Positions 47,111 through 58,214 of a DNA stretch of 64,000 nucleotides are shown here, piece by piece. The DNA lies in contig CM049309.1 in the NCBI GenBank assembly GCA_026874595.1, forward strand, positions 20,990,033 to 21,054,032, read 5' to 3'. The DNA comes from Sipunculus nudus (Eukaryota; Annelida; Sipuncula; Golfingiida; Sipunculidae). Under the pieces are notes generated by a model. That model saw nothing but the letters and a program-made list of their open reading frames with translations, made no database searches and was not told where the DNA came from. A program made the translations under genes and the position numbers. The number at the start of each line of letters is the position of its first letter. Positions within the stretch are counted from its first letter, which is position 1.

Positions 47111-48720
47111 AACTAGAATACCAGTAGTCGTCAAGCAACTATGTGTATCCACCAAAATCAGAGTGGGACGGGTGAAGTGAAGCATGGATTGAGTAACAAG
47201 GGGAAATTGAGTGAGGTGTGTTGATTTCAGCATGGATGTCTGCAGCCAAAATGTGTACGTAGGTTGTGCCACCTACCACAAAATCCAGAAAGCTATCAAA
47301 GTTGTATACAAATGCAACTAGAATATCAGCAGAAGCCCTCAGCCAAAGAACAGTGTTTAGAGGTGGTAACAGTAACAAGTACTAAATATCTGTTCTCACA
47401 TGGATGTATATTTGTACATGTCTCACTTATAAATTTAAAATGGAGAGGTATGTACCATAATTCATAACAATCCACCAAATGCTTCCTGAAAAATAAGCTT
47501 CTAAGTTTTATTCTATTATAAGCTCTATGACCTTGAAAAGTAGGTCAAGGTCACCCATCTTTGAACTTGACCGAGATTTTGTCTATATACATCTTCACCA
47601 TAGAAATAAAATTCCTATTGTGAATCCTTTTAGAGATATCCCGCTCACAAGGCCAAAGTTGAAAAATTTAAGAAAAATTCATTAAAAATCAGATATTGTA
47701 GGTGGCGCCCCAAAACTTGTGCAGCAGTTACAGACCATCAGTCCCTATGATCATATTAAGTATTGTGAAAATCCCCCTAATGGTTCCTGAGAAATAAGCT
47801 TCTTAATGTTTTTTCTATAATCCGCTCTAAAACGTAGAAAAATAGGTCAAGGTCACCCATCTTCGAACTTGACCGAGATTTTGTCAATATACATCTTCAC
47901 CGACAAACAAGTTCCTACGGTGAATCCTTTTCAAGATATCCCGCTCACAAGGTAAAAGTTAACAGACGGACGGACGGACGGACGGATGGACAGCTTGGGT
48001 GACCACAATAGCCCATCAGCCTAAGGAATGAGGGCTAAAACGTCAAACCACTGCTGAGATATGAGTGATTTATTCCCACAGTAGACAAACAGACAGACGC
48101 TGTGCAAAAATGGTTGCAGGTGGTGATACCAATTCACCTTGAAGTGAAAGGGGTCAAGGATGATGAAGATAACCACGTCATCTTCAAAAGTTACGATAAA
48201 CTAGAATACTGGTAGTTGACAAGCTACTTTGTGTATCCGCCGAAATCAGAGTCGGACGGGTGAAGTGAGGCATGGATTGAGTAAAAAGGGAAAATAGAGA
48301 GACATGTTGCATATTAGCTTGGATGTCTGCAGCATAAATGTGAATGTAGGTGGTGCCACCTGTCATAAAATCAAGAAAGTTATCCAAGATGTATAAACAC
48401 GCAAAATTTTAGGCAGATAAGTCAAACCACTGCCAAGATATGAGTGATTTTATCCCACAGCAGATAAACAGACGAAGGCTGTGCAAAAATAGTTGCAGGT
48501 GGCGCCACCAGTTTTTAGTATGATAAAGAGCTATGTGAGATCTATACACATGCAAAAATTTTGGTCTAATCAGTCAAACAGTTACCGAGATATGGGCTTG
48601 GATGTCTGCAGCGTTAATGAGAATGTAGGTGGCGCCACCTGTCTTAAAATCAGCAAAGCTGTCCAGGATGTATACATATGCAAAATTTCAGGTGGTTAAG
48701 TCCAACAAATGCTTAAACAC
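47111..48720 (+). repeat. Repeat D and E copies in a ~1.09-kb duplication
   Basis: Repeat D words start at 47105 (aaactagaataccagtag) and again at 48195. Repeat E words (gaccttgaaaagtaggtcaa, tttgaacttgaccgagattt) occur at 47525-47960. The sequence from 47045 is repeated from 48133, a spacing of 1088 bp, so a segment including the end of Y4 was duplicated in tandem. GGTGGCGCCACC occurs near 48498 and 48631. Confidence 0.6.
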
Positions 48721-49489
48721 AGATATACACCAAGACTCACACATGGAACAACCAGAAGTGCATAATAATTAAAAATATGAAGCAGCCTTCCCTCAGGTGA
48801 TGTGAAATTCAATTTTAGTCAAGTTTGTAATATTCGACTACGTCAAGAAATGAATGTATAAATACATGTCAACAAAGTTCAAGAAGTTGGTTTTTCCAAA
48901 TACCAAATTTCCAAACAATTTTTTTTCCGAAAATTAAAACGAGGAACTGAAAATTTATTTGTATTTCAAAAATATTTTTCAAGTATGTTAATACCTTAAA
49001 TTAATATTAATAATTTACGAGTCACAAGGCCTGCATGTCATGTGTTTAAGCCCAGTGGTGACCCTAATAAATTAGTGGGCAAAGGTGTGAAAATTTTAGC
49101 TAGCCCCACAATGCTTGCAATGGCTCCCTATACCCCTAGCAAACGACTGAGCAGTTTATCTGAGAGCACTTGTGTGTTATCAACCACATCTTGTTTGTAC
49201 TCAAGCAAGCATAGTTCTTAGGCTTGGGAAAGGATGTCAGGAAAATAACTGAGCAGTTCACTCGCATCATCATTGGTGAGGTATCATTCATAAAACGCTT
49301 GTGCTCGAGCAGGTTTAGGTACAAGGCCATAGCATGTGGGCCTGGCCATACAAATGAGCAGTTCAATCCACAGAGCAATTGTGTCGTCTACTTAAACTTG
49401 TTGTTATTCAGCTTATTCAACATCTTACTTTTACTGTCAAGAAGAACACTACTCTAACATGATCATCTTGCTGTTATGGATTCAAAGAA
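48721..49489. other. No gene recognised
   Basis: AT-rich DNA without recognisable coding or repeat content. Confidence 0.35.
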
Positions 49490-49905
49490 GAGAAAATGAC
49501 CAGAACCTAGAAACCCGTTTTACACATTGTTTATGCAGGAGCGATCGAAAGGGAGCACAATATCTGGACCAATATTGATGGAGAAGGCTTCATCATTTGA
49601 TGTAAAACTCCATTGCAGTGAGACATGTTTTATGCATCATCTGGCTGGCTGAGATGTTTTAAAGAGTGCCACGGCAAACTCCAACTTTAGGTATCGGGGA
49701 GGCACTTATGGCTGACACAAGTGAGATTGACACATTCAGGTCAAGAGCGCATAAGCTGCAGGAACACAACCTGGCGCCCAGATATACAATGCCAATGAAA
49801 CTGGGATCTACTGGAAATCTTGCCTAACAAAACACTAGCCAAGGCCACAGAAAAAGCATACCAGGACACAAAGTATGCAAAGAATGAATAACAGCATTAC
49901 ACACT
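49490..49905 (+). pseudogene. Tigger/pogo-type (CENP-B-like) transposase remnant
   Basis: From about 49538 one frame reads QERSKGSTISGPILMEKASS, like the CENP-B-type DNA-binding domain. A shifted frame continues GWLRCFKECHGK (near 49645-49685). Further on, QIYNANETGIYWKSLPNKTL (near 49780-49845) matches the family's YNADETGxxWK ... LPNKTLA signature that opens the DDE catalytic core, with Asn for the first catalytic Asp. Internal stops are present and nothing recognisable follows, so it is a dead, truncated fragment. Confidence 0.75.
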
Positions 49906-51009
49906 GCCAAAAATAATTTTCTTATCTAAGGAAATATTAGTAATTTTCACTTGAAACAAGTAAAATTTACCTAAAACAAGGAAGTACCTAGAAATTAATC
50001 CTTAAATCACAAGAATGAAGCCCATCTCTTTGGTAAATAAGTAAAAATACCTACAGTTTAGAAAAAGTTACTTGATATAAGTCAATTTACCTTCAGCTGT
50101 AGGCTTTACTCCCTGATTTTAGAAAATTTAACTTTAGAATGAGTGAGGTGCAAGTAAAGCTTACTAATATGAATGTAACCACATATTAAACATCATGCAA
50201 AATTCAATTTTTTAATCACTGTATATTGTAACATTGTCAGTTAGGTTTACAGTCCTACATCTAACAAATGTTACATAAAAGGGGTGCATAAATGGGGCTG
50301 TAAAGAATTACTAAGTGAAAAATATTGAGTAATTATAAACATTTATGCCCACTCAATGATACAGCAGTTGTTCTCATTTTGGCACCAAGTCACTGAGGTA
50401 AAGTTCAAGTTTTCAAACCTTCAGGGTTATAAGTGTGATAATTTTGAAAGCAGAAAGTACTAAAAAAAATTGTAATGTTCACAAAATCCTGTATTTAAGC
50501 TGATTTTATCTTTAGGTGATGGTTTTCAAATTTATCTGTGCATTTACTTTATCCTGGTGTTTGTTCATACTGATTTTCAGAACAATTTAACCATCTCTAT
50601 AGTACCCACCCTTCTTGAAAAATCTAATTCATGCTCGGTGTTATTTTCACAATATGTGGATTTATACAAGATCAAGGTCTCTTTTAATTATATTAAATTA
50701 TTAAAGTCATGACCCTACTTTAATGAGTCTAGGCCTTTTCTTTATCACAGAAATCAAAATAAACTCTTAAATGAATTCACAGCAGTTAATTTGTTAAAAA
50801 TTAAAATTTATTTCCAGTTTTATTAAACATTTTATTTGACCTGAATTAATAAACTTAATATATGTGAAGCATCATATTATAAAATATGTGAGAATTGCAT
50901 GTATGTATTGTAAAATAGTATATTAGGAGATTTAACTGTAAAAAATGGGAAAAAAATGGGACACATGTTATATGTATACACACAAAAGAAACTTAAAAAA
51001 AATAAGAAA
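49906..51009. other. AT-rich DNA, possible MITE fragment
   Basis: 49905-50110 (cactgccaaaaataattttc, ttgaaacaagtaaaatttac, gttacttgatataagtcaat) resembles a widespread short inverted-repeat element, but its ends are not clear. The rest shows nothing. Confidence 0.3.
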
Positions 51010-51180
51010 GAAATTTTCATCCATTGTCCATCGTCTGTCTGTCCGTCCGTCTATCCCTTAGACTGACATGTTTTGAAACCAATAGGCCTACAAACCTATC
51101 TTTTTCCTGCGACTTGTCGCGCGACATCTGGCCACGTGTTGGGAAAAGCCAACAAATAACAGTTATATATATAACAACTG
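51010..51180 (-). repeat. Repeat A fragment cut by a CGACATGTCG-type sequence
   Basis: ccattgtccatcgtctgtct ... gacatgttttgaaaccaata is a short - strand piece of repeat A. It is broken by tgcgacttgtcgcgcgacat and ggccacgtgttggga, similar to 61200-61232 where repeat A is also broken. Confidence 0.45.
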
Positions 51181-51324
51181 ATCATGTTATCCATTGATAA
51201 TGTGACCATCCATGGTTTGTTTCACTGTGTCTGATTAGGATGCTATATATATGTGTGTGTTTGACGGTCAACAGGAAACTCAGAAGAAATTGTGTAGCTA
51301 TCCCAGAATACCTATGCCTATTTT

Positions 51325-53962
51325 TAGCTCAGCTGACTTTAAGTCATCTGAGCTATAGTCGTGGTCCATTGTCCGTCGTCCGTCCGTCTGTCTGTCCGTC
51401 CGTCTGTCCGTCCGTAGATGTGGCACGTTTTGAAACCGTAAGACCTAGGAATCCAAAATTCGGCATAATGTTAGATGTCCCCAAGATCTCCTACCAAGCC
51501 GAAAACTCGTTTTTTGCGACTTCGTTCCTTTTAGAAATTAAGGTAAAACCTCAATTTTTTATTAAAAACCTATTTTTACACTTCAGGACTGCCTAATATC
51601 AAAACCACTCATCTGTTTTTCCTCATATTTACCATAATTATTCCTCTATATAGTTCCAATGTACATGCCAGAAATTATGTCTCTATTATGTAAATTTAAA
51701 AAGTTATGGGCCCAAACATAATGCATTGTGTAAAAAATCAGGAAAGATATTTGATCACTTTACACAAAATATGTTAAAGCTATGGACTTTTTTTCCAGTA
51801 ATATAACTTTAATTCATCAAAATTAAATTGTATACCCAAAATTAGATCAATATCTTTTAAATTTTTTAAAATATTAACAAAAATAAAAAATTGGCACCTT
51901 AAATTTTGCCCAACTTTGACCATGGCATGTTTTTTTCCTGTAAGTACTGTGGATTTAATTTTCACAGCATGTTTTTTTTTTTGCATTTTGTCTGTGATCA
52001 CCAAAAATTTGAAACCAGTTAATCAAAAACTGTAGATTTTATTCAAGTTTTCAAGCACCATGTAACATATTGTTTACATCAAGCTAGTGTCATGCAGTTT
52101 GCAAGTGCTCAGCTCCCAAGCTTCAGCTCTCAGTTCCTAAAATTTGGCATGCAATTAGATGTCTCAAAAATCCCCTACCATGCCAAGAATTTGGTCACTA
52201 GGACTTAATACCTTTGAGATATTAATGAAAAACTTCATTTTTCCATTAAAAACCCATTGTTACACTTCAAAAATGCCTAATATCAAAACCACTGATCTGA
52301 CTTTAATCATATATAATATACATATTTTTCTATACATTCTCTATGCAAATGCCAGAAATGATGTCAGTATTGCGTAATTGTTTTTAGTTATGGGCCCAAA
52401 CATGTAAAAAAATCAAGAAATATATTTACTCCCTTAACAAGAGGATTGCTGAAGCTAGAGATTTTTTTGTCAGGGATGTAACATTATTTAATCAGGATTC
52501 GAATGAATACCCAAAATTATATCTGAATTTTTCAAATTTTACAAGTTATTAGTATAAATATAAAATTAGTACCTTAAATTTTGCCCAACTTTGACCATGG
52601 CTTGTTTGTTTCCTGTGAGCACTGTTGATAAAATTTTCATATCATGCACACATAAAGATTTCAGCTTTTTAGTTTAAAAAGCTGAAATAAATTGGCCAAA
52701 AATTGTAGCTTTTATTAATGTTTTTATGAGACCATGTCAGACCTTGGCTCTCTGTAGCACCTCTTGAGTCACCTGTATGTTGACCTTGATGAACTTTCAG
52801 CAAATTATGCATGCTTGAGGGGAGGCATAAACTTGGGCTCCAGGCAGCTTATTATATAATGGCCAGCCACAGTTGATCCAGGTGTCCAACCCAACTCATC
52901 TAGTAGTTTTAACCAACAACATAACAATAAACAATAAATTAATAATTTTTTATTGGTTTTTAATAACAAATTAAAGAAAAAAAGAAAAGGAATTTGTTAG
53001 TTGATAATAACAGGAAATTAACTTGCAGTTACCGATGATATAAGAATCTTGTATTGATGGGTAGAATGTCACGTATTCCAAATAACACCATGCAGTCACC
53101 TATGGTATTTTTCAGTTCAATTTTAATGATAAAAAAGTAAATCATATTATTCATTACTAATCATTAAGGATCATATGAAGGAAATTAATGATAGACAAAG
53201 ATGCAGTTGATAATATTATTATCTAGATTCCTACTGTGTCTATAGTTAGTACATTGATGTGAAATTAGTCCAAAATGAATATATTACATTTTTTTTAAAT
53301 ATAAATAAAAGCCATAAAACCAGGTACTTATGATCATTATTTAAATGTGTGAATTTTGTATATTCTGGATTCCCAACATCATTGTTTGGTTAAAACTGAA
53401 TAAATACCAGACATGGTGCGAATACTTTGCATTTATATTGAAACACGAATATGAATATGTACTGCATTATAAAATTTCTTTCATAAGAATGGGAATTCAG
53501 GTAAAAATGAAAGTATATGAATACTCGTGCAAATACTTTCAAAATGTATGAATGAATGCATTCATGAATATATTCTTTAATATTATTTTAATAATCATTT
53601 CAGTTATATTTCTTTTTAAAAAATCATACTATTCTCTTATTATTTTTTATAAAAATTATATTTGGGACAATATTTGTATTTTTTTTAATAAATAGTTAAA
53701 CTCTTATATTATATGTTCTGCTTATATGTTATATGGCCAAGTCAAAATCTGTGTGACAACGCACTCCATTTGTTAATAAAATAAATGAAATTAATCCTCT
53801 TTCCTGTCTCCAAAGGTACTATCAAAATCATACATAAGCTAAACAACAACTCATAATACAGCTTATTTTTATTACCACATAAAACCAGCATGTGCCTCAT
53901 TTCTAAATCATATTTTTTTATCATATATAACAGCCGAGCGCCGTGACCCATAGGTCCCTTGT
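51325..53962 (-). repeat. Repeat A copy R5, near full length, inverted
   Basis: Reads as the reverse complement of R2: starts tttagctcagctgacttta and ends cgccgtgacccataggtccc. It includes the ccgtccgtc tract (51380-51415), both internal segments and the AT-rich interior, with roughly 90% identity by eye and small indels. An 8-bp or longer target duplication is not evident. Together with R2 it makes a pair of 2.6-kb inverted arms. Confidence 0.75.
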
Positions 53963-54093
53963 TCTTATTATTCTATATTCATAAAGAGAAACAAGACAAA
54001 ATATGTCCTAGGCAGAATACATTTTTTTTATGCTCACACACGCACACACAACACATAGCAGATCATTCAGATGAATAAATCAATGTTTGGTGG

Positions 54094-54112
54094 TAAGGGC
54101 CGTAAGGCCAAT
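54094..54112 (-). other. E3 distal 3' hairpin
   Basis: On the - strand TAAATTGGCC is followed, after four bases, by GGCCCTT. E1 has TAAATTGGCC ... GGGCCCTT at 14417-14438. The stem is preserved while the loop differs. Confidence 0.5.
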
Positions 54113-54173
54113 TTACATAAACTTTATTTGAATATAATTTACAAAGCAGGGCAAAATTGCTGCCCTGAACCAG

Positions 54174-54215
54174 GGTGGGGCTCAGCACGCCATAGGCCAC
54201 ATGTGGCCCCCCACC
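54174..54215 (-). other. E3 conserved 3' structured element
   Basis: Read on the - strand: outer stem GGTGGGG (54215-54209) with CCCCACC (54180-54174); inner perfect palindrome GGCCACATGTGGCC (54208-54195); then TATGGCGTGCTGAG. Same plan and same TGGCGT word as in E1 and E2. Confidence 0.7.
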
Positions 54216-54422
54216 ATGGCCCCTACCTACTTGCTGCTGAGCTGGATATGGATGGTAACAAATTACATAAATATCTCTGCTCCTGTGGTGCAGTGCATTT
54301 AATATAATTACATCAACAACAAAATCGCTAATGTCCATATTTAGTGAAAGATCATAAGGAAGCCGTCCAATGTGAAAAGTCCAATCCATATATGATATGT
54401 ATATGAAGTTACACCTTATACT

Positions 54423-55420
54423 GTGGGGGTGCCCACCTGGGTCACCTAATAAGAGTAAAAAGTCAAAACAGTATGCGATCTATACAATAAACTTTACACT
54501 ATAGAGGTGCCCACTTGGGTCACACAACCAAAAGTGTAGCAATTCCAAACGGTATGCAATCAATACAATACACATAACATCATGGGGGTGCCCACTTGGG
54601 TCACCCCACAAAAACAAATAACATAAATGTTCATATATTGCGCAGATATAAATAAAAACATGAAAGTGGCTGAACAGCTGCAGAGGTTACCAATACAGTC
54701 CAAATCTGTCTATGCACAGCCAATTAAAACGGGCACTGATGTTTCCAATCATAAACGCATATGTAATACATCATGATGCACCCTGAGTCCTTTCCTTGGA
54801 AGCCCACATGGGTCTTCACATATATACACATACACAAGTTACATGCAATGAATGGTGAGGGCTCAAGCAGGCAAGGCAATAACATCACATTACTGACTAA
54901 GGTTGATAAATTTATTTCCCGGTATACCTGTATGTACAGGTGCCCACTTGGGTCACCAAGTAAATATGAACCGACCTTACATGCAGAGCATGAACCACAT
55001 TAAAATAAATGGCCTTATACGGCTGCCCACATAGGTCACCGACAGACCTTGCACCTAACCTATGATTCTATCATGTGGAGAAGAAAAAAAAAAACAAATA
55101 AAATAGACCACTCAATCAGGTGCCCACTTGGGTCACCCAGGCATAATCCCTATGTATAACCCATGACTCTATAATATAACCAGCAATAGCATAACCTCTC
55201 ATTACGATTTACCAAACACTGGTGCCCACTTGGGTCACCGAACCATACACTGATCCTCAATCTATCTCATGTATAAGCCCGATGCAGGTGCCCACTTGGG
55301 TCACCTAGCGAAGCTTGCAAGTTCCAGCTTTGTAGCTTATATACAACGAAGTTGATGGCACTGATCTAAGGTATAGTCTAAAATTAAATACAGTTGAGGA
55401 TGCCCACTTGGGCCATCCAG
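54423..55420 (-). repeat. E3 3' iterated motif, ten copies
   Basis: As read on +, GGTGCCCACTTGGGTCACC recurs near 54426, 54507, 54587, 54790, 54937, 55021, 55121, 55219, 55287 and 55398, with spacings of about 70-200 bp. The sequence between copies is mostly unrelated, so the short near-palindrome alone is conserved. The core CCCACTTGGG is the complement of the CCCAAGTGGG seen in E1. Confidence 0.8.
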
Positions 55421-55467
55421 CTACAGCTCATCAGGGTCTAATCCTAAATCAGGGCTCGTAACCTTAG

Positions 55468-56376
55468 CTACTGAGCTTGAAACATCCTAATATAACGCAT
55501 GAAAGCATTGGATTTCCATCTTCCTAGGTTACGAATTTCACTGTCTGATTTACCAAGTATAGCAGCATCTGTAGCAGCTCCAATCCTAAACGAATGGCCT
55601 TTGAAAAGAGCCGGGTCAAGTTTACAGAATATGAGATCCTTGTTCAGCTGAGCTGTGAACTCTGAACGACTGACTGGGGAAGCTGAAGGGCTGCTAAACA
55701 GAGCACCTTTACGATTCCCTCTGATTTGTACAAATGTGGCTAAGGCTCTGACAGGGCAAGGGCCTGGGGTTTTAGTCTGTAGGACTACCATTTGGCATTG
55801 ACCTGGAGGCATGTTTTTTGCATGCCTAATCTTTATCCTTGCGTAACCACGAGCCGCCCCCACTGATACATCTGACAATTGTACTACAAGGTTTTGCTGG
55901 CTAAAGGACCTAGTAATGAGCTCACCAATACGGAAAAACCCATGGAAGGCTACAAGGTACAGAGCAGTGAACAGTTTACATTCATATACATTATTGGATG
56001 TGCATGGAAGAGCTCTAACTAGCTGGTGTAGAATACTAAGCGATATGGGATAACGTAGGTCTACTTTAGGGGTTAATTTCCTAGCTCCCTGCAGCAGCCT
56101 TTTGACAGCTTCAGAGGCTGTAGGGTCTGTCAAATTTGCTAGTTTGTGTATGAAAGAAATCGCTGATGCTGTTGAAGCTAAAGTGGAGCCACAACAGCCG
56201 GAAGAATACTTCTTGGACAAAAAAAGGAACACTGCAAGAGGCTGAACTGGTAATAGAGACCACTGGGAGTGACCCTGGCTTTGACAGAATGAGTGGAAAC
56301 TGCTCCAGACCTGTTTATATGCTTTTTTGGTCTGAAGTGATAAGCTATTGGCAACTAAGTACTGACCTACACCCAT
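55468..56376 (-). CDS. Tyrosine recombinase of E3
   Basis: 302 residues, uninterrupted. Its ATG overlaps the pol stop in TAATG, which suits termination-reinitiation. The N-terminal helical domain (residues about 10-100) is followed by the catalytic domain with all expected residues: Arg149 in HGFFRIGEL, His261 and Arg264 in KGHSFRIGAAT, Trp287 in LGRW (second His/Trp position) and nucleophile Tyr295 in MRYIR. This enzyme joins the circular DNA copy to the genome. By sequence it could be active. The relatives at 7186-8107 and 12641-13580 are broken. Confidence 0.9.
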   Translation of the reverse strand: MGVGQYLVANSLSLQTKKAYKQVWSSFHSFCQSQGHSQWSLLPVQPLAVFLFLSKKYSSGCCGSTLASTASAISFIHKLANLTDPTASEAVKRLLQGARKLTPKVDLRYPISLSILHQLVRALPCTSNNVYECKLFTALYLVAFHGFFRIGELITRSFSQQNLVVQLSDVSVGAARGYARIKIRHAKNMPPGQCQMVVLQTKTPGPCPVRALATFVQIRGNRKGALFSSPSASPVSRSEFTAQLNKDLIFCKLDPALFKGHSFRIGAATDAAILGKSDSEIRNLGRWKSNAFMRYIRMFQAQ

Positions 56377-58214
56377 TAGCTCAGTGATGCTGGGGGAGCT
56401 GGAGCAGGGGTCGGGTTTTTGTTCACTCCGTGAGCCAGCTTGCGGAAGCGACCTACCTGCAATTGCGACAAAGTATAAGCTAGGTTTCCTTTCTGTTTTA
56501 TATGCATACCTTTAACAAGAATATTGAACTTGAGAGATATCAGCACTAACCGCCTTATTAAGCACATTGTGTGCGGCTGTGGAGTGGATTTCTTGTTTAG
56601 AATATTAACTAACGCCAGATTATCGGTCATCAATCTCAACTTCTTGTTGGACAATCGTTCACCCCATACCTCAAGAGCAGCGACAATGGGCCACAATTCC
56701 AGGGTTACCATATCATAATCTTGCCAGGACACTGGCCATTTCCCATAGAACCATTCACTGCAGAGAACGGCGCCAAATCCTAAACTGACAGTGGCTTTAG
56801 TCTGTAAATGTAATTCATCAGAGGAGATCCAGGATTCCTCGAGAAAAAATGACTTGCCATTAAAACAGTCTAAGAAATGTAGCCAAACCTTCAGGTCTAG
56901 TTTGACTTGATTTGTCAATCTGGTACGATGGTGCGGTAGTTTTAACCCATAAGTACGGTCAATAAGGCGCCTGAGAAAGGCCCTACCAGGCAGGACTACG
57001 ACACAGGTAAAGTTTAAGAACCCTATCAGGGACTGGAGCTCCCGAAGTGTGGCCTTTTCCTTATACAGGAGGGCTGAAATAATCTCCCTAGCTTTTGTCA
57101 ACTTATCCAAGGGCAACCTAGCATATTGCGCCTGGACATCAATTTCGATACCCAGAAAAGTAATTATCTGTGAAGGACCTTCTGTTTTATCATGTACAAT
57201 TGGGACCCCTAGTTTATGACAAAGAGCAAGAAAGGCTTCCAGCAATTTCTTGCAAGAGGACTCAGTTTCCGCAATGAATAAAAAGTCGTCCAGGACATGT
57301 ACCACCCTATTGGTTTGCATTTGATTTTTGGTAATGAATTCTAATGCCGAACTAAATTTCTCAAAGAGACAGCATGACGACGAGCAGCCCATGGGCAAGC
57401 AGCGGTCAAAATAGTACTGTCCTTCCCACTTAAAACCTAACAGAGGATAGTTGTTCGGGGATATAGGCAGCAGACGGAACGCAGATTCTATATCGGTTTT
57501 TGCCATAAATGCTGCTTGGCCCAAAGGCTTGAGAAGTCTAATGGCATCATCAAATGTAGCATAATTAACGCTTATCAGTTCCCTGGGAATGCCTTCATTT
57601 ACTGACTCGGATGAGGGGTAGGACAGGTTGTGAATTAACCTAAACTGACCAGGGTTCTTCTTCGGCACTACCCCAAGAGGAGACACTTTAAAATTTTGAA
57701 ATGGAATTGTATCATAAGGGCCCATTATCCTTCCTAACGAAAGCTCTTTGCTCAATTTGGCAGACACTACCTCGGGCTGACTGAGAGCTGAAGTGTGGTT
57801 TTCGCTTTGAGAATTTAATGCAGGCCCTTGGTATCCTATATCAAAACCCTCTAAGAAACCAGAATAGAGGAAATTCCTATCCCTAATGGGGTACCCTACC
57901 TCCGCAAGTAAATCATCTAGTGCCTGACCGTTGATTGGGGAAGGCAACCTTTCTTTGGTTTGTATTAGGGGCCTGTCTCCTAACTTCCTGTCTCGGACCT
58001 GGGTACTGTTCTTTGCTGTTAGAATTTGCCTGGGGACGTTGTAAGCAGGATTTGAATGGGTGATTTCCCCCACAGAAACTGCATATGTGGGCATATGGGC
58101 ATGGGTTTTTGGGACATTGCCTGTGCTTATTGAACCCAAAGCAAACCCCTGTTGGGTTTGCGCGAAAGGGCTGACCAGACTTATTAGATTTGGCATGACC
58201 CCTGTGGTTGTCAC
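56376..58214 (-). CDS. Reverse transcriptase-RNase H of E3
   Basis: Open for 612 codons in the +1 frame relative to gag; the first ~100 codons overlap gag, and homology to the other elements starts near residue 92 (SPINGQALDDLL). RT: VSPLGVVPKK, block A Asp241 in KTDIESAF, CLPMGCSSSCCLFE and Asp309/310 in HVLDDFLFI. RNase H: residue 473 is Lys (LQTKATVS) where E2 has Asp (LFTDAAQ), Glu506 and Asp531 (TDN) are kept, and Tyr580 (NLAYTLSQ) replaces the Asp of KLADALSR. RT looks intact; RNase H is probably inactive. Translation is likely by +1 frameshifting or re-initiation. It ends at TAA overlapping the YR ATG. Confidence 0.9.
   Translation of the reverse strand: MTTTGVMPNLISLVSPFAQTQQGFALGSISTGNVPKTHAHMPTYAVSVGEITHSNPAYNVPRQILTAKNSTQVRDRKLGDRPLIQTKERLPSPINGQALDDLLAEVGYPIRDRNFLYSGFLEGFDIGYQGPALNSQSENHTSALSQPEVVSAKLSKELSLGRIMGPYDTIPFQNFKVSPLGVVPKKNPGQFRLIHNLSYPSSESVNEGIPRELISVNYATFDDAIRLLKPLGQAAFMAKTDIESAFRLLPISPNNYPLLGFKWEGQYYFDRCLPMGCSSSCCLFEKFSSALEFITKNQMQTNRVVHVLDDFLFIAETESSCKKLLEAFLALCHKLGVPIVHDKTEGPSQIITFLGIEIDVQAQYARLPLDKLTKAREIISALLYKEKATLRELQSLIGFLNFTCVVVLPGRAFLRRLIDRTYGLKLPHHRTRLTNQVKLDLKVWLHFLDCFNGKSFFLEESWISSDELHLQTKATVSLGFGAVLCSEWFYGKWPVSWQDYDMVTLELWPIVAALEVWGERLSNKKLRLMTDNLALVNILNKKSTPQPHTMCLIRRLVLISLKFNILVKGMHIKQKGNLAYTLSQLQVGRFRKLAHGVNKNPTPAPAPPASLS

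Noticed and set aside
55468-56376. Phage or prophage integrase
   Set aside because: The gene is fused in context to RT-RNase H and gag with splice-like signals, and two relatives share this order; it is a retrotransposon YR.
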